Below are positions 56,961 through 64,000 of a stretch of 64,000 nt of DNA, piece after piece (positions within the stretch are counted from its first letter, which is position 1; every line of letters starts with the position of its first letter). Both the position numbers and the translations under genes were made by a program. The stretch lies in assembly GCA_036417435.1 (NCBI GenBank), contig CM070904.1, positions 126,232,695-126,296,694 of the forward strand. The letters are read 5' to 3'. Under the pieces are notes generated by a model, which worked only from the letters and a program-made list of their open reading frames with translations, was not told the origin of the DNA and did not search any database. The stretch is from Inia geoffrensis (Eukaryota > Chordata > Mammalia > Artiodactyla > Iniidae).

Positions 56961-59900
56961 TCAGGGTGAAGCTGCCTGAGGCTCCTCTCGGGAGGGGTCA
57001 GTCTCTTGCCACCCCTCTGGGCCACCATTCTCAGCCAGGGGCTGGGCCCTGCTGCCGGGGGAGCCCATGTCACACAGGGTGCTGCCCGTGGTCACCCTGC
57101 TAAGGCTGTGGGAGCTGCGGCGGGGTCCGTGGCGGCGGCACCGGGTCCCCAGGCGCAGGGCCTCCCGGAAGGTGTCCCGGAAGCGGCTGGACATGAGGCT
57201 GTAGAGCACAGGGTTGGCGGCCGAGCTAAAGTAGAAGACGACGCCGGAGACGACGTGCACGTACTGGAAGGCCAGGTGCAGGCCCTCGGTCCAGCGGGAC
57301 ACGAGGCTCCACATGAGGCGGTCGATGTGGAACGGGGCCCAGCAGATCCCAAACACCACGACCAGGACAACTGTGGGCAGAAAGCGAGCCTGTTCTCTCC
57401 TCTCCCCTCCCACCAGCCACCCACACCCACTGTCCATCTGGAGGTTTCTGGAAGCTTGCCTGTCCTGGCCACACCCCTATAGGAGAGGCTGCTCTCGCCA
57501 CTGTCACCGACTGGGCAGTGGGCGTGCACCCTGGAGCAGGTGTGGACACCCGGGCCAAACTGGCCTGGTCCGATTCTCTCACCGTGGAACTGGAACTAAG
57601 TGACAGCTGTGGATGCTAAGCCCCAGCATGACACAGTGTGGCTAAGGCCCACTCTGGGTGCCACTCAGGGGCCATACCCACTTATGCATAAGCAGAAAGG
57701 AACAGGAGGATGAGGCCTGTGGTCAGACAGCAGTAGCCAGGGAGCTACAGGGAGAGTGAGACAAACACCCCCCCCCACCCCACCCTAGAAGCCTTCCCAG
57801 CCTCAGCCCCCAGCTCTCCTGGGTGCCCCTGAATATCCTGCTCTGCATTACCTCCCCTTTCCTCAACAGCCCCACCCCAAGCCCCAGTAAAAGGCAGGAC
57901 AGTCCAGCCAGTCCTTCACTCTTTCTCCGGAGCTTCCCTCCAACCCTGGTTTTCACCCTACCCTCCCTGGGTCTTTGCTATCAGGTCTGTGTTGATTTTT
58001 TTTTTTAATTAATTAATTTATTTTTATTTATGGCTGTGTTAGGTCTTCGTTTCTGTGCGCGGGCTTCCTCTAGTTGCGGCAAGCGGGGGCCACTCTTCAT
58101 CGCGGTGCACAGGCCTCTCACTATCGCGGCCTCTCTTGTTGCGGAGCACAGGCTCCAGACGCGCAGGCTCGGTAATTGTGGCTCACGGGCCCAGTTGCTC
58201 CGTGGTATGTGGGATCTTCCCGGACCAGGGCTCGAACCCATGTCCCCTGCATTGGCAGGCGGACTCTCAACCACTGCGCCACCAGGGAAGCCCCTGTGTT
58301 GATTTTTGTTTCTTGTTTCTCATGTTTGCATCTCCAGCTCACAATCCTTCCCCTGCAGTGTCTTCCCCCTTACATTCCAGCGTGGTTTTCCTCTTAATCC
58401 CAGATTTCAATCAGAACATTGCTTACATCTCCAGCACACAGCCTGGTGCACAGTAGGCCCTCACAAAGAGAAGACAGGAGAAGGGGGAAGAGAAGAAAGC
58501 CAGAGCCCCGGGCCAGCAAGCAAGGCAGCCTTAAGGAAACACCCCACTTTCCCAGGGCGAGAGCCATCCCAGATGAGCAGACTCGGCCCGGGTAGGCAGG
58601 GCAGTAGGAGGCAGCAGAGGCAGACCCAGGCAGGTGGTCTGTAGTGCAGGAGGCAAGCACAGAGCTCCAGGTCAGTCCCATCTTAGGGGGCTGTACAAGT
58701 GACCATAGGCTCTGGGACACTGTTCTGGGGGGTGAGAGGAGTGAGTCTCTCTCTCTGGGAATGGGGCAGTTCCCAGTTAGCTGGCCATAATCCCATGGCT
58801 TTGACCAAGGTCTCACCAGCCCTGTCCTGCCCTGGCACACCCCACCGACCTGATTCAGGCTCTGTGGGACACAGGGCAGGATGAGGAGGGAATCAATGAC
58901 TGGCTTAGCATCAGTTTGCCTGGTTTCCCCAGGGCCACTGTTTTTGAAAAAGCACCAGGCCTAGGCCACAGTAAGATCCAGAGCCACAAGCCAGCTGGGC
59001 GTGCCCTGGTCGGCCCCAAGCCACACTTCTGCCCTGATTCTCCTGTGCTCTGTACACAGACCCTCACAAACATGCCTCCAACGACCTCTTTTAGGTCTTG
59101 ATCCTTCCTCTGGTCCCCAGGGAACCGCAGACATGCTGGGCAGGAAATTCACCATCTTTCCTTTCTGGCACCCTGCTCCCCTTCTTTTGGGAACTTTGCT
59201 CCCCCCGGATCCCCATGTGGGTCTGTGGGGGCTGCTTACCTCAGCATCCTGCCACTCTGGCCCGGTGGCAGGCCATGACCCAAGCCAACCAATCAGAATC
59301 CTTCCCTGGGATTTTCCATAGCCACTAAGGGAAGAGGACTGTTAGTTCCTCAGGAAAGGGGAACTCTGTGCCCGTGGCCCTGCCTCCCAGGCTACTTAGG
59401 GAAGGACAGAACCAAAACATATGTGGGAGCAAAGATGAGAGACCTGGAGGGTCCAGAGCGCATGAACAACTCTGTCATCCTGGAGCCCAGCCGCACACCT
59501 CTGCTCTGTCTGGGGTTGGTTCCATGAGCAAGGGCTGGCTTCATGGGTGCCACCTGTGCGTTTGCACAGCGTCCTGACCTTAAAACCTTCAAGACAGCAG
59601 CTCTGGGATTTCCCTGGTGGCACAGGGGTTAAGAATCCGCCTGCCAATGCAGGGGACATGGGTCCAAGCCCTGGTCTGGGAAGATCCCATATGCCGTGGA
59701 GCACCTAAGCCCGTGCGCCACAACTTCTGAGCCTGCGCACTAGAGCCCGAGAGCCATAGCTACTGAGCCCGTGTGCTGCAGCTTACTGAAGCCCACGCAC
59801 CTTGAGGCCATGTTCTGCAACAAGAGAAGCCACCGCAACGAGAAGCCCGCACACCACAAAGAGGAGTGGCCCCCGCTCGCTGCAACTAGAGAAAGCCCGC

Positions 59901-62900
59901 GTGCAGCAATGAAGACCCAATGCAGCCAAAAATAAATATAATTAATTAATTGATTAATTATTTTTAAAAAAGACAGCTGCTCTACTATTGCCGTCTTGAT
60001 ATTCTTAATGATTTTTTAACAGGGGACCCTGAATTTTCATTTTGCATTGGGCCCCACAAATTATGTAGCTGATCCCACCATGAACCATTAGCATTTACCT
60101 TTGGTGTCACTTTCTCAAGGGTAATCTAGAAGAGTATACACACATGCAGTGCGTGCACACACACACAGGGGAGTGAGGGGCAGGGGGGTTACTCCACACC
60201 TCACACTCAGCCTCCGTCCTAAACCGAAACACTCGGCCCTTTCCCCCAGGCCCCTGGAAGCCCCAGCCCCATACCCAGTGCCTGGCTCCGCCCCTCTTCC
60301 CAGCAGCAACACTTACACAACATCTTGGTCACCTGTGTCCGACCCCTATCCTGCAGTGGCTGGAGCCTGCGGCCGTCGCTAGTCCTGGCCCTGCCCTTGG
60401 CCTCCTGCCTGAGAATCAGCAGCCTGTCACGCCGCAGCCGCAGCCCGATGAGCAGGTAGAGCACGCTGATGGTGGCCATGGGCAGGCAGAAGAAGAGCAG
60501 CGCAGTGACCTGCACGACCAGGTTGTAGAGGGCTCTCTGGCGGACCAAGGTGCACATGGCCGAGTTGGGCACCGTGCCCCGGCAGGGCACGTCCAGCTGC
60601 TGAATGCCGTGCAGGCTGGTGTTGGGCAGAGAGCAGAGCAGGGCGAGGCTCCAGATGGCCCCGAGCACGCGGCGCACGTGGGCGTGCGTCACTACGGACC
60701 TGACCTGCAGCGGGTGCACCACGGCCACGTACCGCTCTATGCTCAGGGCGGTGACGTTGAGCACCGAGGCCAGGCAGACGGTCTCGAAGAGCAGCGTGCG
60801 GAAGTAGCAGCCACCGGCTCCCAGCAAGAAAGGGTAGTTACGCCACATCTCGTAGAGCTCCAGGGGCAGACCCAGCAGCAGCACCAGCAGGTCCGACACG
60901 GCCAGGCTGAAGAGGTAGTAGTTGGTGGGCGTGCGCATGGCCCTGTGGCGCAGGATGACCATGCAGGTCAGCGCATTGCCCGTGGCGCCCACCACGAAGA
61001 TCAACAGGTACGTGACACAGATGGGCACGAACAGCTCCGTCTGCTGGGGCCCCAGGTACTTGAGCCTGAGCTCCTCATCAGTCAGGTTCAAGTCCTGGGG
61101 GTCAAAGGGCCCCAGGGCCCTGCTGCCATTGCAGGGCACCGGGCTCCTTGTACCCAGGGACCTGTCTCCAGGGAGGGTGGAGCAATTGAGGCAGAGAGGA
61201 GCCTGTGGAACAGAAGAGAGAGAGACACCCAGAAAAGTCACCCAGGGAATCTGGTTCTGTTGTTATTCGTCAAACCAAAGATGCCATCAACACCAAGAAG
61301 GCCGAAATATCATGTGCCGCTGAGAAGGAAAAACGCCGCCATCCTTTGTAAGGTGCATCACAATTTCATCTTAAAAATGTACATCTTAGGGACTTCCCTG
61401 GCAGTCCAGTGGTTAAGACCGTGTGCTTCCACTGCAGGGGCCACGGGTTCAATCCCTGGTTGGGGAAATAAGATCCTGCATGCCGTGCGGTGTGGCCAAA
61501 AAAAACAAGAACAAGTATATCTTTAAAATGATAAAAAGTGGGACTTCAATTTTAAATTTCACGATCTACTGAAACCTTTGAACAGTGATGGAGACTCTCA
61601 AGCATGGGCTATGCCATCAGCAGTCACCCTTTGGGTCTCTCCCCTTTCAAGTCATGGACTTTGGGAGAGACACTCAGTTTGGGCATCTGTAAAATGGGCA
61701 CAGTGCACAGTATCACATGGTCTTTAAGAGCAAGGTCTCTGGAAACAGCTGCCTGGATTCAAATCCAGCCTCCCCAATTTCGAACTGTGGGACTGTTTGC
61801 ATGGTGACCTCTCTGTGGCTGTTCCCATATTACAAGGATCCAGGAATTTAAGACATGAAACGTATTAACACAGGGCCTGCCTGACACACAGAAGGGCCTG
61901 ATTACATCACCTCACTGTGAGGACTGAGTCACCGTGGGGATCAAGCAAGGCAGTGAAAGGGCCAAAAGCTATAATGCTGATCCAAAAGTTGGTTCTTGTT
62001 TCTGTTTTCTATCACCTGAACTGTTTGAAGTAGGAATATTTGACACCCTTGACACTGCCAGCTCTGGGGTTCCCTCTCCTTTCTCCAGCTCCCATCTCTT
62101 TGCCAGTCCACCGGATATAGTAGTTAAGGACCCAGGCCATGGAACTAAACAGATTGGCCTGGGGTCAAATGCTAGCTCTGCTATCCTCTTCTGTGACATG
62201 CCCTCACTGTGCCTCAGTCTCCTCACCTGTAAAATGGGTAAGTAGAGCCTACCTCATAGTTTCTGGAAAGATTAAATGAAAGAATAAAGTTCTCAGGAAT
62301 GTGCCTGACACATTTCAGGTGCTCAACTTCAATGCATAGTGACATGATCCTTATTTCCCACCTGGCAAGGGAAGGACAGTCTAAGGGACATGGGGCAGGG
62401 GTTGAACGGGATTCCACTAGGCATGTGTCTTGGCGCGAAAGATCAGGAGGTGCCCTTCTGAGCCTATTCCCCAAGCCCGCCACCACCACCTCCCCTCCCT
62501 TCGGAGCAACCGCGGATTTTCAGGCTCGGCTGCTGGATCCTCTCCCTGGATTCTTTTTTCAGCTCCATTTCCTGTCCTCAGATGGGGGTTTGGGGCTCCC
62601 GTGGCCCATGTACCTGCGCACCTACCACTTGACTTTTTTTTTTCAGGTCCGTCTCTCTCCTATATCCCAAGTATTCTTAATCCCGAGTATCTTTCTCCTC
62701 ACCGAAGCCTCCACCCAGAAGTCTCCCCCAGCCTCCCTGCCTCTCTTACACCTAATCCCCGCAATTTGGAATCGAGGGGCATCTTCATCCACTCAAACGT
62801 TCCTCCCGCGCCCGCCGCACCCGCACTCCCTACCCCGGCTGTTGCGGGAGCCGAGCGGGGACAGAGGAGATGAGCTGGGAATGCGCAGGAGCCAACCCAG

Positions 62901-63128
62901 GTTCGAGAGATGTTCCCCAAGCCCCCGACAAAGGTCGCTGCACCGGAGCCCCCAGCCCCGCGGCGTGCGTGGCCGACAAAAAGACAGAAATACCCGAGAA
63001 GGCTGCGAGTCCCCCGGGGAGGGGGGCGTCCCGACGGGCCCTCCGATCCCTACAGCCCTGGGGACACCCTGCCCGCGCGCTCTTCCAGCCGCGCCCGTGC
63101 CCACGCCGGCATCCCGTTCACCTACCAT
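56961..63128 (-). CDS. NMUR1: Neuromedin U receptor 1
   Basis: Class A GPCR for neuromedin U and S, coupling mainly to Gq, acting at the plasma membrane in gut, immune and sensory cells. Exons: 63126-63128 (only the ATG, followed directly by gtaggt), 60317-61202 and 56961-57370, totalling 1299 nt or 432 residues plus stop, with no frameshift. N-glycosylation sites are N7, N26 and N40. Seen in order: TM1 GN (N77), TM2 LAVSDLL (D105), C133 for the extracellular disulfide, TM3 ERY (157-159) and HPL, TM4 W, TM5 FFCLPMA, a long basic third loop crossing the exon 2/3 border, TM6 FGICWAPFH and TM7 [12 protein letters not shown]. The Ser-rich tail ends in [12 protein letters not shown], which is a few residues longer than I expect for human NMUR1. 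The ATG|intron start fits the usual N-terminus (M-x-PLCLNCS). NMUR2 is less likely given the N-terminus and the NCL neighbour. Confidence 0.96.
57998..58292 (-). repeat. CHR-type SINE in NMUR1 intron 2
   Basis: Runs from a tttttaattaattaattt tail side to ccaccagggaagccc. The duplicated site ctgtgttgattttt flanks it (57,985 and 58,293). It has the same orientation as the gene. Confidence 0.9.
59607..59972 (+). repeat. CHR-type SINE (long class) in NMUR1 intron 2
   Basis: Head gggatttccctggtggcac, B-box gggtccaagccc, gccacaact modules, (att)n-rich tail. The site agacagc(a/t)gctct is repeated at 59,591 and 59,971. Confidence 0.9.
61203..63125 (-). other. NMUR1 intron 1
   Basis: 1.9 kb. Contains a short SINE (61,389-61,505) and a MIR (about 62,105-62,345: gttaaggacccaggccatgg ... 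cctcacctgtaaaatggg ... tgcctgacac). Its right part lies in the CpG island. Confidence 0.7.
61389..61505 (+). repeat. CHR-type SINE (short class)
   Basis: Head gggacttccctggcagtccagtgg, B-box gggttcaatccc, ends ggtgtggccaaaaaaa. Confidence 0.88.
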
Positions 63129-63420
63129 GCGGTCTGCGCCCCGCGAGATCCAGGGGCCGGAAGCCCACCCGCCGAGCATGGGGCGGGCGTCCGCGGATCG
63201 ATCGACGGACAGACCCGGCGCCAGAGCGAGCCGACGGGCAGACTGAGGGCGGCCGGCGCACTAGCAGCCCGCCGGCTCGCCCCGCCTGTCAGAGGTCGGG
63301 GACGCTCTGGCCAGGACCGCCAACAGGGGGCAGTGATGCCCCTGCAGCCCACCCGGCCGCTGAACCCAGACACGCTCGTCTGGGGCCCCCCGCAGCCACC
63401 CAGACCGTAGCGACTGTGTT
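63126..63420 (-). promoter_or_regulatory. NMUR1: NMUR1 exon 1 leader and CpG island
   Basis: GC- and CpG-rich DNA extends from about 62,800 to 63,420, spanning the start codon at the end of exon 1. The 5' UTR runs right from 63,129. The transcription start cannot be placed. No TATA box stands out. Confidence 0.6.
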
Positions 63421-63905
63421 TCCAAGGGTCTGATGGGGCGCTTCCAGGAACACCCTTACCTCATAGGGCCCTCACAACAACCCATTTTACAGATGAGAAA
63501 ACTGAGCCTCGGAGAGATGAAGTTCGAATGATCTGGATCTCACACCATGTCCCTGCGCTCCAGCGTGCTGACTCTTAGCTTAATCCCTTATTACGGTGTC
63601 CCTCCAGATCCCACCTCCTCCTGCCCCACGTTTCAAATGCACCTCCAAGGACGTCTCACCAGCCCCTCCAAGTCAACAAGCCCCAAAAGGTCCCACCCCG
63701 CCTCCTAGGCTTCACATGGGATTCCTCCCCCTCTATCTCAGTCCCAGGACAGCAGTCTCCACGCCCTCTCCCTTAGGGTCCTCCAGCCCCCGGGTCCAGT
63801 ACTCAGCCCCCCACAGGACTGATGCCGGAACGTCCCTTCTCCCTCTGGTCTGGGCTCCCACAGCCCAGTCATCTTCCTGAACCACCCCCAACCATGGCAT
63901 TCCTC
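63421..63905. other. Upstream of NMUR1, MIR-like fragment
   Basis: 63,450-63,545 (ctcacaacaacccattttacagatgagaaaactgag type sequence) is a MIR in reverse. The rest is CT-rich with no gene recognised. Confidence 0.55.
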
Positions 63906-64000
63906 TTCTTTTTTTTTTTTTCTCGGTATGCGGGCCTCTCACTGTTATGGCCTCTCCCACTGCGGAGCACAGGCTCCAGACGCGCAGGCTCAGCGGCCAT
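63906..64000 (-). repeat. CHR SINE, cut by window edge
   Basis: T tail then tcggtatgcgggcctctcactg, matching the left part of the reverse 210-bp class SINEs elsewhere. The head lies beyond base 64,000. Confidence 0.9.

Larger units (their letters stand above)
57371..60316 (-). other. NMUR1 intron 2
   Basis: A 2.9-kb intron within the third-intracellular-loop/TM6 coding region. It contains two SINEs (listed separately) and a repeat at about 60,003-60,100 related to 17,335-17,450. No other gene is seen. Confidence 0.7.

Noticed and set aside
60219..61241. NMUR1 start at the Met at 61,241 (MTFLGVSL)
   Set aside because: It lies in intron 1 upstream of a good acceptor at 61,203; the ATG at the end of exon 1 restores the family N-terminus M-x-PLCLNCS.
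60609..61526. 305-codon plus-strand frame opposite NMUR1 exon 2
   Set aside because: Antisense shadow of a GC-rich GPCR exon; no domain, and it runs into a SINE.
62299..63246. 315-codon plus-strand frame across the NMUR1 CpG island
   Set aside because: Low-complexity Pro/Ser/Arg translation typical of GC-rich promoter DNA; spans a MIR; no recognisable domain.
1..64000. CRISPR arrays, operons or other prokaryotic systems
   Set aside because: Regularly recurring sequences are SINEs and L1s; spliced genes and CpG islands show a vertebrate nuclear genome.

Overview
This is mammalian nuclear DNA, almost certainly from a cetacean (whale or dolphin). The window is packed with tRNA-Glu-derived CHR-type SINEs, both the roughly 200-bp class and longer or shorter relatives. 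They share the 5' motif cttccctggtgg, a ggttcgagcc-like B box and an A-rich tail. It also holds young Cetartiodactyla-type L1 3' ends. Genes are intron-containing, and no bacterial or viral genome organisation is present.

Layout, left to right. (1) Bases 1-7829, minus strand: the 5' eleven exons of nucleolin (NCL), with SNORD20 and SNORD82 in introns and a CpG-island promoter to about 8.4 kb. Exons 12-14 (RRM4 and the RGG tail) lie off the left edge. (2) About 8.5-27.6 kb: no host gene seen; SINEs, old L1 fragments, MIRs and one short hAT-type DNA element with an 8-bp target duplication. (3) 27.7-30.1 kb: a decayed hAT-transposase/GTF2IRD2-like open frame, broken by frameshifts and two SINEs. 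(4) 31.3-49 kb, minus strand: a second, diverged, intron-containing copy of NCL (exons 1-9, same order and orientation, with a decayed SNORD82 in the matching intron and a CpG-rich copy of the promoter). A nearly full-length L1 with a 16-bp target duplication (32.4-38.3 kb) sits in its intron 8. A flanking block upstream of each NCL copy (12.8-13.85 kb and 52.4-52.9 kb) also matches, so this looks like an old tandem segmental duplication rather than a retrocopy. (5) 49-56.9 kb: intergenic. (6) 56,961-63,128, minus strand: a complete, apparently intact neuromedin U receptor 1 gene (NMUR1, 3 exons, 432 codons) with its CpG island. This agrees with the NCL-NMUR1 neighbourhood known from human 2q37.

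The most interesting item is the NCL copy. Its N-terminal acidic part is ruined: the start codon is not recognisable, there are stops in exons 2' and 3', and exon 5' carries a 1-nt insertion. Yet from an ATG inside exon 5' the frame stays open through exons 6', 7', 8' and 9' with usable splice sites and correct phases. This predicts a 193-residue protein made of just RRM1 and RRM2. Whether it is a real truncated RNA-binding protein, a transcribed pseudogene or a non-coding gene cannot be decided from sequence alone.
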